From: Phaseolus vulgaris | Lineage: Eukaryota; Streptophyta; Magnoliopsida; Fabales; Fabaceae | Direction of reading: 5' to 3' | Assembly (NCBI RefSeq): GCF_000499845.2 | Contig: NC_023757.2 | Span: forward strand, 7,788,447-7,852,446 | Length of the DNA stretch: 64,000 nucleotides | In this document: positions 1-11,775 of the stretch, in pieces | Position numbering within the stretch: the first letter of the stretch is position 1 | How the letters are laid out: each line of letters opens with the position of its first letter | Position numbers and translations under genes: made by a program | The notes under the pieces: generated by a model | Told to the model about the DNA's origin: nothing | The model's database searches: none | Seen by the model: only the letters and a program-made list of their open reading frames with translations

Positions 1-13
1 TGTATGACATTTT

Positions 14-331
14 TGTTGGGAAAAACGGGTAATTTTCCCACTAAAACAAAACCCTAACAGAGCTACCCGACAAATAATATTGAATAAATAAAGCGGAATA
101 ATAAAAGAGATAAAGAGGAAAAACACACCCGAAAATTGTTAACGGAGTTCGGCCTGTTTAGCCTAATCTCCGAGCACAGCAAAAACAACTCCCTTTTATT
201 ATTATGAGAGAAGATATTACAAATTGGGATATTTAACAGTGAAGGAGAAGAGTTTAATTTATAACCCTCAAACCTCCTTCCCAAACAATGAACCCACCGA
301 TGTGGGACTTGGGATTAAGCCAAAATCAACA
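14..331 (-). repeat. 3' LTR of the minus-strand copia element
   Basis: 318 bp, the element's downstream LTR because the element reads right to left. It is nearly identical to 3232-3549; differences seen are at about positions 44, 70 and 224. On the reverse strand it starts TGTTGATTTTGG and ends CCCAACA. The purine tract AAGGTGGAGATT abuts its inner edge. The 73-residue open frames inside each LTR are not genes. Confidence 0.93.
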
Positions 332-438
332 AATCTCCACCTTGGCTTAATTTCAAGTCCCACCTAAAACAAATCTTCTCAAAACATAACAAAAACAAAC
401 TTTACAGTGCTTCAAATTTGCGCCTCCGGGCGCCAACT

Positions 439-1813
439 TCAAATGTGCAAAATATTAACCAAGTCTAAACAATGTTCAAACTTGGCCCTTGTACCTTGCC
501 TTGTAGCGAACATCTTCTTTATTAGAAAATTCTTCTTTCTTTGCAAATACCCATTTGCACCCAATTGCCTTCTTACCCTTTGGTAATTGTGCCAGCTTCC
601 ACGTCTTGTTCTTCTTCAAAGACTGCATCTCCTCTCCCATCGCACCCGTCCAATTACCACTCTCTGAACTCAGAATGGCTTCTGGGTAAGTGGATGGAAT
701 GTCATCAACAACTGGAAGTGCATAGGCAACCATATCCATGAAACGAGCAGGCTTCTGAATATCTCGTCTCTGTCTTCTAACTGCAATTGGCGCTGATTGC
801 TGTTGAGATTCTTGGGTAGGAACCTCTTCCTCATCTGACTCTTCTTCTGCCATAGGAGAGTCACTTGTGGTATCTCGTGTTGGAATCACCACTGTCTGCT
901 CAAACTCCACATGCTTCCGAACACACTCCACCTGTTGCAGAGTACTATCGGCTCCTTCTAGATTTACCTTCTTTGACATGGAAGATTCATCAAAGGTAAC
1001 ATCCTTGCTGATAATCGTCTTCTTTGCCTCTAGACACCACAAACAGTATCCCTTCACTCCAGGACTAAAACCCATGAAAAGAGCTTTCTTTGCCCGTGGA
1101 TCCAACTTTGATTTAATCACATGATAATATGCAATAGAACCAAAAACATGCAAAGAATCATAATCAGTTGCAGGTTTTCCAGACCATACCTCTAACGGAG
1201 TTTTGCCATCTATAGCAGATGATGGAAAACGATTGACGAGATGTTGAACGTATGTCACAGCCTCAGCCCAAAACTCTCTGCCTAACTCAGCATTAGACAA
1301 CATACAACGAACTTTCTCCACAAGTATCTTGTTCATACGCTCTGACACCCCATTCTGCTGTGGTGTTTTTCTAACAGTGAAGTGCCGAACTATGCCACAA
1401 TCTTGGCATACCTTCAGGAACGGATCACTCTTGTATTCTCCTCCATTGTCGGTTCGGAGAACCTTAATCTTCCTTTCTGTCTGGTTTTCAACTTCATCTT
1501 TCCACTTAAGGAAAATTTCAAGCACATCATTTTTGTTCTTCATAGTAAACACCCAAACTCTCCTGGAAAAATCATCCACAAAAGTGACAAAATAATGCCT
1601 ACCTCCGATTGACGGAGTCTTGGCAGGTCCCCACACATCTGAATGCACATAATCCAAAATACCCTTGGTATTGTGAATTGCAGTGCCAAACTTCACTCTT
1701 CGTTGTTTTCCCAGAACATAATGCTCACAAAATTCAAGTTTGCAAGCCTTCGTACCTTTCAACAATCCCTGCTTGGTAAGAATTTGCAAGGATTTCTCTC
1801 CAGCATGTCCCAA
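439..1813 (-). pseudogene. copia integrase with RT/RNase H deleted
   Basis: An open frame of 445 codons (1813-476). It contains the end of the integrase zinc-binding region (FCEHYVLGKQ), then the DDE core: Asp in HSDVWGP, Asp in LRTDNGGEY and Glu in QQNGVSERMN. The copia-type C-terminal region follows. It then enters the first segment of the reverse transcriptase (KKNKTWKLAQLPKGKKAIGCKW) and stops after RYKARYKGQ. In another frame the next bases encode the last residues typical of a copia RNase H end (KFEHCLDLVNI), stopping at 439-441. The catalytic RT motif YVDD and all of RNase H are therefore absent. The junction near 485 is an internal deletion, not truncation, because the LTR follows normally. 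Confidence 0.88.
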
Positions 1814-3152
1814 ACGTCATATGCCACAACTTCGTTGCCTTAGCATCCTTCTTAGAGCTAGAAGTTGCTGCCGCTACTGTCCCCACCACTGTACTACCTT
1901 GATAGTAATACAAATTGTTCTTCATCACGCCTTTCAACATCACCAGTGCTCCCGAAGTTGCTTTAAGAATTCCATCTCGCATCGTCACAACTAGGCCTTT
2001 AGATTCTAAAGCCCCCAATGAGATGAGATTCTTCTTCAACTTTGGCACGTATTGTACATCCCGCAAAATTCTGGTGGATCCATCATGATTCCGCAGCTTG
2101 ATTGAACCTATCCCGACTGTCTTACATGGATTATCATTACCCATGTAAACAACCCCGCCATCAAGTTCTTGAAATTCAAAGAACCAATCCCGAATGGGAC
2201 ACATATGATAGGTACAACCTGAATCCAATATCCACTCATCTGGATACGATGATGCTGAAAGCGAGACAATTAAAGAGATATCTGATTCCACATCACTTTT
2301 GCATTCTGCAACATTTGCATCTTGCGGAACCTTCTCTTTCTTCTGCAGTTTTGGACAGTCTTTCTTCCAGTGTCCTTTCTCATGACAGAAAGCACACTCA
2401 TCTTTGGCAACGGCTCGACCTTTAGACTTAGACATCCCTCTTCTCTCCTTTGTTTGGCTTTGCTGACGACCACTTGCCACCAATGCTTCTTCTGATGTCG
2501 TTGATTTGGTTTTCATCTTATCCTGCTTTCTCAATTCATGACTATATAAAGCAGAACAAACAGCATCTAACGACACATTCTCCTTCCCGTGAAGGAGCGT
2601 AGTCTCCAAATGTTCAAATTCATCAGGAAGAGATGATAACAACATCAAAGCCAAATCCTCATCCTCAAACTTCACATCTAAATTCAACAGGTCTGCTACT
2701 AATTGATTAAACATAGTGATGTGTGCATTCATAGTAGTACCTTGTTGGTAGTCAAATCGGAACAACCTTTTCTTCATCAGGAGCTTGTTCTGACCACTCT
2801 TCTTCAGAAACTTGTCCTCCAATGCCTTCCACAGTTTGTGTGCAGAAGTCTCGTTTTTTACAGCGTACTTCTGCTCTCTGGACAGGCAGGATCGAATAGT
2901 TCCGCATGCCAACCGGTTGATGATGCTCCAATCTTTCTCCTCTACCTCTTTTGGTTTCTCTCCTTCAATAGCAATATCAAGACCCTGCTGAAAAAGAGAG
3001 TCCAAGACCTCTCCTTGCCACATGCCAAAATGTCCAGTGCCATCAAATATTTCCACCGCCAATTTCAAGGTGGACACCGGGAACCTCGACCATGATGAAG
3101 AGGAGCCCGACACTCTGGATACATCCTTGGCTTCTTCTTCTTGATTTGCCAT
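1734..3152 (-). pseudogene. copia gag-protease ORF
   Basis: 472 codons starting MANQEEEAKD at 3152. The N-terminal two thirds are a copia gag capsid-type domain. A zinc knuckle CX2CX4HX4C (CAFCHEKGHWKKDC) follows at about residue 255, then an aspartic protease with WILDSGC, then the start of the pre-integrase domain (KLWHM). A one-base insertion near 1815-1820, just after LWHM, throws the reading frame out, so the last 26 or so residues are off-frame and the integrase continues in the neighbouring frame. Gag and protease look intact, so capsid protein could still be made. The polyprotein beyond the shift could not be translated without frameshifting. Confidence 0.85.
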
Positions 3153-3231
3153 TACAAACTCAAAATATAATATTCAATATTACAAATAATTTCAAACAAC
3201 CCAAGGCGAACCTTCGGCTCTTGATACCACT

Positions 3232-3549
3232 TGTTGGGAAAAACGGGTAATTTTCCCACTAAAATAAAACCCTAACAGAGCTACCCGAAAAATAATATTG
3301 AATAAATAAAGCGGAATAATAAAAGAGATAAAGAGGAAAAACACACCCGAAAATTGTTAACGGAGTTCGGCCTGTTTAGCCTAATCTCCGAGCACAGCAA
3401 AAACAACTCCCTTTTATTATTATGAGAGAAGATATTACAAATTGGGATATTTAACAGTGAAGAAGAAGAGTTTAATTTATAACCCTCAAACCTCCTTCCC
3501 AAACAATGAACCCACCGATGTGGGACTTGGGATTAAGCCAAAATCAACA
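3232..3549 (-). repeat. 5' LTR of the minus-strand copia element
   Basis: 318 bp, the promoter-bearing LTR in element orientation. It is followed inward by a 2-base spacer and the tRNA-Met primer-binding site at 3216-3229. Its outer edge adjoins the target duplication ATTTT at 3550-3554. Confidence 0.93.
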
Positions 3550-3554
3550 ATTTT

Positions 3555-4867
3555 ACCATATGGTTGTTAGACGCTCACATCTTGAACATGTGATGCAATT
3601 AGAATTTCCTTTTTCTTTGTACAAATGTGAATGTTGGTGCTTTAATTCATCTTAATTTGTAATCTGTTTGAATATGCATTGTTGCTATTTCTTCGTATCA
3701 TTAGACGCTCTATAAGACAACTTCAGGTTTGATGAAATTTAAGCATCTTAATCACATATTTGAACTTTGAATTATTTCTTTATCCGTAGAAAATTGAACA
3801 TTGAAGCTTTGATATATATGTACTTAAGCTTTCCAAAAACTCATACTATAGTTTCATCCTTTTCGTATTAGGTGCTTTAAAAAGAATCTTCTTATCTAAA
3901 GGTTTCAATGCATCTTGATCATTCGTTCTTTGAAATCATTCTATATCTGTAAATATTCAATGATTAAGACTTGATATTTCTTTTCTCATTGACTGTGCAA
4001 ATCACGTGTTAGAGCTTCTTCGTTTTCCCAATAGACTCTTTAAAAGTAAACTTTAACTTTGAATTCTTTTGCGCATCTCAAGTGTCAGTGCACAAAAAGA
4101 GAACTTCTTGTTTTCAAATGAAGTCCAACATCAACATAATCCTAAGAGTAAAAATTAGAAACATGATAATGAGTAGGGGTTACAATATGATATACGGTAT
4201 TAGTGTATGGTATATACACATGGTCTCTTTTAAAAATTGTATATTGAAATAGTTGTTGGTGTTTCTAAAAATGTAGACCTTAGGTAACAGTGTGACCTCG
4301 ATCGATTTGAGAGAAGATAAGAGGGAAGAGAAAGCCTTTGTGATTGAAATTCTTATTTTAAATACTCTTTGTACATGAATTGAAACATTTCTTTTGTGCC
4401 TCCTATTTATATAATTCTTTTACCAATAAAAAAATAAAATTATGTTTATCTATTATCTAAATAAGTTATATAATTTATTTAGTGTATATAAGAATTGTAC
4501 AATAAAAAACGAAAGAAAACTAGTATTTTAATTTTAACATTTTTATTTATTTTTCTCGTTATTTTTCTTTTTCATTTATCACTTTATTGTCTAAATTTTG
4601 TACATTCTTTTTTTATCCTATTTTATATATTTCTCCGCACTTATTGTATGTCAATGTCAATATTACATGAACAACCCATGTCAACACTACGTGTATTTGT
4701 CACTTCGCATTAGATTTTCAAATCTTGAGTCAATGTTGTACACTGTTCATCAATTTAATAATGGTCAACTGAACATAATGAACAATCGGGTAAAAAATGT
4801 TCGAAAATTAGAAAATATGTGAAAAATAATCTTAGATAATAAAATTTCGTAAAATAATAATTAAATG

Positions 4868-4936
<69 letters not shown>

Positions 4937-5823
4937 ATGACCAATATCATAAATGGTTAAAACTAAAAACGACTTGAAATCACTTATGATAATTAGTCTA
5001 TTTTTATCTTTCAATATATATTAGATGTAATTAATTAGCTGTACAATTTGTTATATCTATAGTAAATTGTGTGTAACGGTAATTAGTTTGCAATTATGAT
5101 TAGTTTAGTTTAGCATTCATATAAATATAAATGTAATACATATGTAATTTTTTGGTACTTCTCCATAATAATATTTATTTCAATGTTAATGTGATAGATA
5201 GAAGCACACATGGATGAAACTTGTTCACTCACTTCCATTCTGTGCAACTTAATATTATATATACCATGATTTCGAAACTAACACATCATGCCGTTGCTTT
5301 CATTATTAATAAATATTGTTGAACAATATTGTTTCACTCACAACACTTTTAGGTTTCGCCACGTAGCTAGCAAGATCTCCACAGTACTTTAGCGAAAGCA
5401 ACTTTAAAATAATAAAAAAAAAATCTTTCTTTTTTATGAAAAATATTATCCACACAGCATAACGCAATTAACAAGCAATTTAAGGTGATTCCATCAACTT
5501 GATCTATATATTGATCTCAATCCACCACCACAAAAGCTTTCATTGCATCTATATAATACTTTCAAGCCATATCCAATTAGTGTACAGGGAAAGTAAGAAA
5601 TGACACCCTCCATTAAAATACCAATATTATTATTAATTGCGACAAAATGCATATTATTGTCAAAATGTATTATTTACTAACAATTTAACAATCGATTATA
5701 TACTACATGGAATGAAAACTAAACTATTAGTATAAAGATATTATAATTTGCTATAGTGATAAACAATTTAGTTGGTACATAATATTGATACATATCAATA
5801 GTTTTTATGATAACATGTTTATA
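3555..5823. other. intergenic, AT-rich, no gene seen
   Basis: No supported coding region on either strand; open frames here are short and of biased AT-rich composition. It holds a long AT microsatellite at 4871-4931, which creates the spurious tyrosine-isoleucine frame at 4832-5014. No repeat boundaries with target duplications were found. Confidence 0.6.
4871..4931. repeat. (AT)n microsatellite
   Basis: About 30 uninterrupted AT dinucleotides. Likely length-variable between individuals. Confidence 0.97.
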
Positions 5824-6240
5824 CACTATTAAAAAAAATCATTAAATTTAGAAAAAAAATAATTAATTATATTAAAAATATTAGAGATTAAAAATATTTA
5901 AAGTGATTTTTATTTTTAATAAAAATTTATAAAATAATTTTTAAATTAGTGTTTAAATTAGTCATCTAAATTTTAACTATTAGTATTTTAGATTCTAAAT
6001 CAGTTTTTAAAATACAAATAGAGACTAATTTAAAATATAAAATAATTAGTAATTAAAATCTTAGAAGCTAATGGTTAGATATCAATTTAAAATTTATTTT
6101 ATAAATTTTTATTAATAATAAAAATTATTTTAGATACCAATAATTTTTTAGTTTATAAAATCATCTTTAATTTAATTAATATAATAATTAATTATTTTAT
6201 TTTTTTAAATTAGTTTTTATTTATTGATTTTTTTATAGTG
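5824..6240. mobile_element. palindromic CACTA-type MITE
   Basis: A 417-bp AT-rich sequence whose two halves are imperfect inverted repeats. It starts CACTATTAAAAAAAATC and ends GATTTTTTTATAGTG. It is flanked by a 3-bp duplication ATA (5821-5823 and 6241-6243), the duplication length made by CACTA transposases. Words such as TTAGATACCAATAAT and ATTTTATAAATTTTTATTAATA recur in inverted orientation across the centre. No coding capacity. Superfamily is inferred from ends and duplication length. Confidence 0.7.
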
Positions 6241-6648
6241 ATAACTTTATACTATAAATTTAAATTTTACTAAGATGACTATCCTTTCTCTTGATAAATG
6301 CGAATATTTTAGCAGTATGCAAACACAAAAAACTAAATTATATAAACGTTGTTTTTTCAATTAAATATTATGTATTCACGTTAGTTCGATGAGTTATAAA
6401 TCTAGCCTAGATGATTCTAAAAATTAGCCAACTAAGCAATGATTGAAAAAAAAATTATATATATTAATTTTTTCTATGCACTAATTATACTAGACTGATT
6501 GATATACAATATATCAATAAACTATATGATTAGTTATGTTTTTATTTGAAAATTAAACATATAATAGTTTCAATAAACTAATGATGAGGGAGGCACCTCT
6601 CTACCCATTCACCCATGATCCCCAATGTTATGTGAATTAGTTATTATC

Positions 6649-6691
<43 letters not shown>

Positions 6692-7372
6692 GAGAAGTTG
6701 TGGAGTGGATAATACATTTTTTACTATATGACGAGGTTTAACTAGTATCTTTAATTTTTTTATGAAAAATTAACCTTATAGGAAAAATTTAAAATTTAGG
6801 GGATAGTTGAAAATCTTAATTGTAATGGTTAGAAAAATTAGAAGTAACCGCTAGATCAATTGCAAGATATAATTTTCAACATATTAGACTTGTATGAAAT
6901 TCAAATTTTACAGAAAGGGGTTTTTTCTTCTTAATAACATGATAGTTTTATTTTTAAAGTGAGAAATCAATGACAAATTAAGTTAATATTAAAATTTCTT
7001 TGAAACAAATTTGAGAAAGTAGTTTCTTACAATATCTCAATACTTACTTGAGAAATTAACACTGTTAACTTTAACAATTTTTCAGAATTTTTTTTATTAA
7101 AATATAGTATTTAATGGTATTATATTTTTTTATTTAGTAAAATATCTTATCAAAATATAATATTTAATGGTTTAAATATTGTGACATATAAAAAGCTGTT
7201 TTTAGGTTATTTCTAACATTGTGACTTCTTAAATAATATTATTTTATCGTAAGCGGTTACTTAAAACAATTTTTTGCAAAAGAGAAAAGTTTATAAAAGA
7301 AAATATTTGAAATAATTAGTATGCAAAGCTAATATAATAGGATTAAAATTAAGTCAAGTATTTATATTAGTA
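6241..7372. other. intergenic, AT-rich, no gene seen
   Basis: No coding region is supported. A (TA)n microsatellite of about 17 units lies at 6655-6688. The rest is AT-rich unique-looking sequence up to the target duplication of the next copia element. Confidence 0.6.
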
Positions 7373-7377
7373 ATTTT

Positions 7378-7647
7378 TGTTAATATATTTAATTTTCTAT
7401 TTTAAATTATTGGACTTTGTTTGTTTGACCCAACTTTCTTTTTCTGTTTCAGCTAGGTCTTAATCTTTTTCTTATATCTACACCATGTATTTTACTCTCT
7501 AATATACAAGTGAATAAAAGTTTTTTTTATATTTATTTTTCTCTACAATTAGGGTTCATCAAAACCTCTCTTTCTTCATTGCGATTACGTGCGCTACATT
7601 AAAGCATCACATCAGACAAGGAATATTCATCTTCATTTATTGTAATA
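7378..7647 (+). repeat. 5' LTR of plus-strand copia element
   Basis: 270 bp, followed directly by the tRNA-Met primer-binding site. It keeps a 15-bp segment (around 7406-7420) that the partner LTR lacks. The related solo LTR at 60037-60312 also keeps it, so the 3' LTR suffered the deletion. Confidence 0.92.
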
Positions 7648-7759
7648 TGGTATCAGAGCTCTTCGAATGAAGAGTTCTGCTGCGCTTCTCTCTGATTTTT
7701 ATTTCCCTCTTTGCTGTTCTTGGTTGTTGTTTTTTTTTTCTGTTCTCTTTCAAAATCTT

Positions 7760-8142
7760 GATTGGTTTTAAAAATCTTTTAGGCAATGTTTAATGAAAAT
7801 CCTAGTCTTCATAGTCTTAATAGTAGTCACACTATTACATGCAATTTTTTTGGTAAATATGGTCATACTGAGGCCTGTTTGTTTTTGCAAAGTGGGTTTT
7901 GCTTCTGGTAATGTTAAAACCTCAAAGTTTTCTTTTACTAGAAAAGTCTGCACTTTTTGTAATCGTCTTGGCCACACTGTTGACACCTGTTATAAAAAGC
8001 ATGGGCTACAAATTCACCAATTGGACATCCCAAGCCAATAATATGATTACTACTGACACTTTTTCTGAGTTTTTTTCCTAAAGAACAGGATGTAAAGGGG
8101 ATTCAACTTACATCACAACAGTGCTAATTCCTTACCAACATT
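7760..8142 (+). pseudogene. remnant of copia gag, zinc-knuckle end only
   Basis: Only the C-terminal part of gag is recognisable, in broken frames. A degenerate first knuckle (CNFFGKYGHTEAC, second Cys replaced by Phe) is followed by an intact one, CTFCNRLGHTVDTC. The capsid domain of roughly 250-300 residues expected between the primer-binding site and the knuckles is absent; only about 100 bp of leader separates them from the LTR. A TAA codon near 8124 also separates gag from the downstream frame. Confidence 0.75.
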
Positions 8143-9879
8143 TTGCGTAAGCAAAACCTTGAGGATCCTGCCCCTCACACTCAAATTAATCAAGTCGGCA
8201 CCATCTCTACGTATGAAATCCCCAATACTGAGCATTCTTCAACAGGTAAGTTTCTCTCTTCACTATCTTCTATAAAAGAATCTTGGATTATTGATTCTGG
8301 TGCCACGGATCATGTTTGTCACAATTTGAACGTTTTTACTACTTATACTAAAATTAAACCTGTCTTAATTAGTCTTCCAAATGGCCAAACCGTTTATGCC
8401 ACATATTCTAGTTTAGTACGTTTTTCTGATAAGTTTTATTTGTCTGATGTGTTATACGTGCCTCATTTTCAATTAAACTTAATATCTGTTTCCAAACTCA
8501 CACACCAACCTAAATGCACTTTAACTTTCACTTCAACCCACTGCATTATACAAGACAATCTCACTCAAGAGAGGATTGGTACAGTTAAAGCCACCAGTGG
8601 CTTGTACCTTGTCACTACCTTGTCTGCTTCTAGTCGTTCTAAACTGCATTGTTTTGCTCCTTTTATTAATTGTAATATCACAGACAAAACACTATGGCAT
8701 TATAGACTAGGACACCCTTCACATGAAAGATTACATGTCTTAAGCAAACAATACTCTTTTATTACTGTTGATACTCATCATGTATGTGACACTTGTAGTC
8801 GTGCAAAACAGAGAAAACTTCCTTTCACTTTAAGTAATATTGTTACCTCTGCTATTTTTGATCTTGTACACTTTGATATTTGGGGACCATGTTCCATAAT
8901 TTCTATGCAAGGTTTTCGTTATTTCTTGACTATTGTTGATGATTACTCGCGTTATACTTGGGTTATTCTGCTGCATAACAAATTTGAAGTGCGTCAACAC
9001 ACCATTAACTTCACTGTTTTCGTTCAAAATCATTTCAAAACTAATATCAAAACGATTCGTACTGACAATGGTGTTGAGTTTGCTATGTCAAATTTTTATG
9101 CTTCAAAGGGAATTATACATCAAAAATCTTGTGTTGAAACACCACAACAAAATGGCATTGTAGAACGTAAACATCAACACATACTAAATGTAACCCGGGC
9201 TTTACTTTTTCAAGCAAATCTTCCTCCTATTTTTTGGGAATTTGCTGTAAATCATGTTGTTTTCTTAATAAATGCTATTCATACTCTATTACTTGATAAC
9301 ATCACTCCTCATGAAAAGTTGTTTGGAAAACCATATGACATTTCCTTTCTAAAAGTGTTTGGTTGTCTCTGTTATGCTAGTACCATTACTGCACATAGGA
9401 AAAAATTAGATGATAGATCTATCAAAGGTATTTTTCTTGGCTTCCCGCAAAATACAAAAGGTTATATTATCTTAAATTTAAAGTTTCATAGCATAGAGAT
9501 ATCAAGACATGTAATCTTTCATAAAAACCACTTTCCATATAAATTGGACAGTGGCTTGCCTAAGGACCCTAACACTTTATCTCTCCCTATTTCTAATGCA
9601 TATAATTATGCTTTTGATTTTTGTTTTCTGATACTGCACCTCCTGTCCAGCCATGTGCCTCTACTCCTGCACCCAATACTGTTCCTCCACCAGCCTCATT
9701 ATCCTATGATCTTCCAACAAATAGTGCCTCTGCTCCTGCATCCAACATTGCACCTCCATCAGAATTATCACCGCCTGCATCTCCAGGAAGCATCTCACCC
9801 CAATTTCCAAGAAGATCAGCTCGTCCTCACCGACAACCTGCCTATCTTGCAGATTTCCACACTGCAACCAACACTGTAA
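8143..9879 (+). pseudogene. copia protease-integrase part of pol
   Basis: A 578-codon open frame with no obvious ATG at its start, consistent with its being the interior of a polyprotein. Aspartic protease motif WIIDSGATDH at about residue 50. Pre-integrase zinc site HYRLGHPSHERL...CDTCSRAKQ. Integrase core with Asp in VHFDIWGP, Asp in IRTDNGVEF and Glu in QQNGIVERKH. The copia C-terminal integrase segment LKVFGCLCYAS is also present. True coding ends near 9620-9640, where a single-base frame change moves translation into the next frame; the residues after that here are out of frame. Confidence 0.88.
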
Positions 9880-11510
9880 GTAGTAGATATCCTATTCATA
9901 ATTACTTGTCTTACAATTCCTTATCTTCCAATTTTAGAAATGTTATTTCCTCTATCAATTCTCATCCTGAACCTTGGACATATAACGAAGCCTCCAAACA
10001 TGCTTCTTGGCAATCTGTCATGCAAGATGAGCTTCAAGCTCTTGCTGCTAACAATACTTGGCAACTTACCCCTCTCCCTCCAGGAAAGAAAACTATTGGT
10101 TGTAAATGGGTATATAAAATCAAATACCATTCTGATGGCACTGTTGAACGCCACAAAGCTAGAGTTGTTGCCAAAGGGTTTACCCAACTTGAAGGACTTG
10201 ATTTCTTAGATACTTTTGCACCTGTTGCTAAACTCACTACCCTCCGCCTTCTGATTGCTATTGCCACTACCAAAAATTGGATTTTAAAACAACTTGATGT
10301 CAATAATGCATTTCTTCATGGTGATCTCCATGAAGAGATATACATGACCCCCCCACCTGGCCTCTCTCTTCCTTCTCCCCAACATGTTTGCAAGCTTCAA
10401 CTGTCTTTGTATGGCCTTCGTCAAGCTGGTCGCCAATGGTACGCCAAACTTTCTACTTTTCTTTTATCAAATAATTACTCTATTTCTGTTGCTGATCACT
10501 CTCTTTTTCTTAAATATAATAATGATAAACTCACTGTTATTCTTGTTTATGTTGATGACTTGCTCTTAACTGGTGATGACACGGAGGAAATCAATACAAT
10601 TACTGCATCCCTTCACCATCACTTCAAGATAAAAAATTTAGGTAATCTCACTTACTTTTTGGGACTGGAAATTGCTCGCAACAGTACTGGTCTTCATTTA
10701 AGTCAACGCAAGTATACTCTTGATCTCCTTCAAGAAACTAGCATGCTTGACTCTGCACCTGTGGCCACTCCTATGACTCACACCTCCCGTCTCTCTCCCG
10801 ACCAAGGCTCACCTCTCGATGCTGATGCCACTTCTCAATACAGAAGACTCCTTGGACGTCTAATTTACTTAACCAACACGCGACCAGACATCGCCTTCGC
10901 TGTCCACAATTTAAGCCAATTCATATCTGCACCCACAACTCATCATCAGCAAGCTGTCTCACGTCTTTTGCGTTACCTCAAGGGCACCCCTGGTGAAGGA
11001 CTATATTTTTCTCACACTAGTTCACTTCACCTTTGTGGTTTTAATGACTCTGACTGGGCAACATGTCCTACCACATGCAAATCTGTCACTGGATATTCCA
11101 TCTACTTAGGAGACTCCCTAATATCATGGAAATCAAAGAAGCAGTCAACTATCTCCCGCAGCTCCTCTGAAGCCGAGTATAGAGCCTTTGCCACCACCAC
11201 ATGTGAGTTACAATGGTTGTCTTACCTTCTTCAGGATTTACATCTTCCTCTCTCCCAACCTGCAACCCTGTACTGTGACAACAAATCTGCCCTTCAAATA
11301 GCTTCCAATCAATTTTTTCATGAACGAACCACGCATATCGAAATTGATTGCCACCTAGTTCGTGAAAAACTTAACTCTGGTCTCCTCAAACTACTACCCA
11401 TTACTTCTGTAATGCAAGTTGCTGACATATTCACCAAGCCCCCTTCTTCCGCACAATTCTCTACTCTCAAATCCAAGCTGGGCCTGACAAATATCTACTC
11501 CCCAGCTTGA
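9621..11510 (+). pseudogene. copia reverse transcriptase-RNase H part of pol
   Basis: 629 codons with no internal stop. A proline/serine-rich linker comes first, then RT starting near WQSVMQDELQAL, with GCKWVYKIKY, the YGLRQAGRQWY motif and the catalytic YVDDLLLTGDD. RNase H follows with SRSSSEAEYRA and the YCDNKSALQIA motif, ending ADIFTKPPSSAQF. The stop at 11508-11510 sits just before the polypurine tract. The enzymatic half is well preserved; the fault is upstream, in the frame break near 9630 and the missing gag. Its first residues overlap the preceding frame because of that break. Confidence 0.9.
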
Positions 11511-11515
11511 GGGGG

Positions 11516-11770
11516 TGTTAATATATTTAATTTTCTATTTTGTTTGTTTGACCCAACTTTCCTTTTCTGTTTCAGCTAGGTCTTAATCTTTTTCTTATAT
11601 ATACACCATGTATTTTACTCTCTAATATACAAGTGAATAAAAGTTTCTTTTATATTTACTTTTCTCTACAATTAGGGTTCATCAAAACCTCTCTTTCTTC
11701 ATTACGATTACGTGCGCTACATTAAAGCATCACATCAGACAACGAATATTCATCTTCATTTACTGTAATA
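11516..11770 (+). repeat. 3' LTR of plus-strand copia element
   Basis: 255 bp, preceded by the polypurine tract and followed by the target duplication ATTTT at 11771-11775. Its outer edge lies about 840 bp upstream of the CLE gene start codon, in the same orientation. Confidence 0.92.
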
Positions 11771-11775
11771 ATTTT

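Larger units (their letters stand above)
14..3549 (-). mobile_element. Ty1/copia LTR retrotransposon lacking RT/RNase H
   Basis: A 3,536-bp element on the minus strand. Two 318-bp LTRs (14-331 and 3232-3549) differ at only about three positions seen by eye. They begin TGTTG and end CAACA, and are flanked by a perfect 5-bp target duplication ATTTT (9-13 and 3550-3554). A primer-binding site complementary to initiator tRNA-Met lies two bases inside the upstream LTR (3216-3229, reverse strand TGGTATCAAGAGCC). A purine-rich tract lies just inside the other LTR (about 332-346). The interior encodes gag, protease and integrase in copia order. Reverse transcriptase and RNase H are missing apart from their outermost ends, so the copy cannot move without help. 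The near-identical LTRs imply a recent insertion, made by enzymes supplied in trans. Family and boundaries are secure; lineage (Tork-like) is not resolved. Confidence 0.95.
7378..11770 (+). mobile_element. Ty1/copia LTR retrotransposon, gag-deleted
   Basis: A 4,393-bp element. The 5' LTR is 7378-7647 (270 bp) and the 3' LTR 11516-11770 (255 bp). They differ mainly by a 15-bp indel plus scattered substitutions. The target duplication is ATTTT (7373-7377 and 11771-11775). The primer-binding site TGGTATCAGAGC begins immediately after the 5' LTR at 7648, and the polypurine tract GAGGGGG ends at 11515. LTRs start TGTTAATA and end GTAATA, so the usual terminal CA is replaced by TA. The order is zinc knuckle, protease, integrase, RT, RNase H. 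Most of gag is missing and the polyprotein frame is broken, so this copy is not autonomous. Confidence 0.95.

Noticed and set aside
4240..4480. Possible LTR (TGTTGGTGTTTC start with a TATA-like region)
   Set aside because: No matching second copy, primer site, terminal match or target duplication found.
4832..5014. 60-codon frame with alternating Ile-Tyr on the minus strand
   Set aside because: Produced by the (AT)n microsatellite at 4871-4931.
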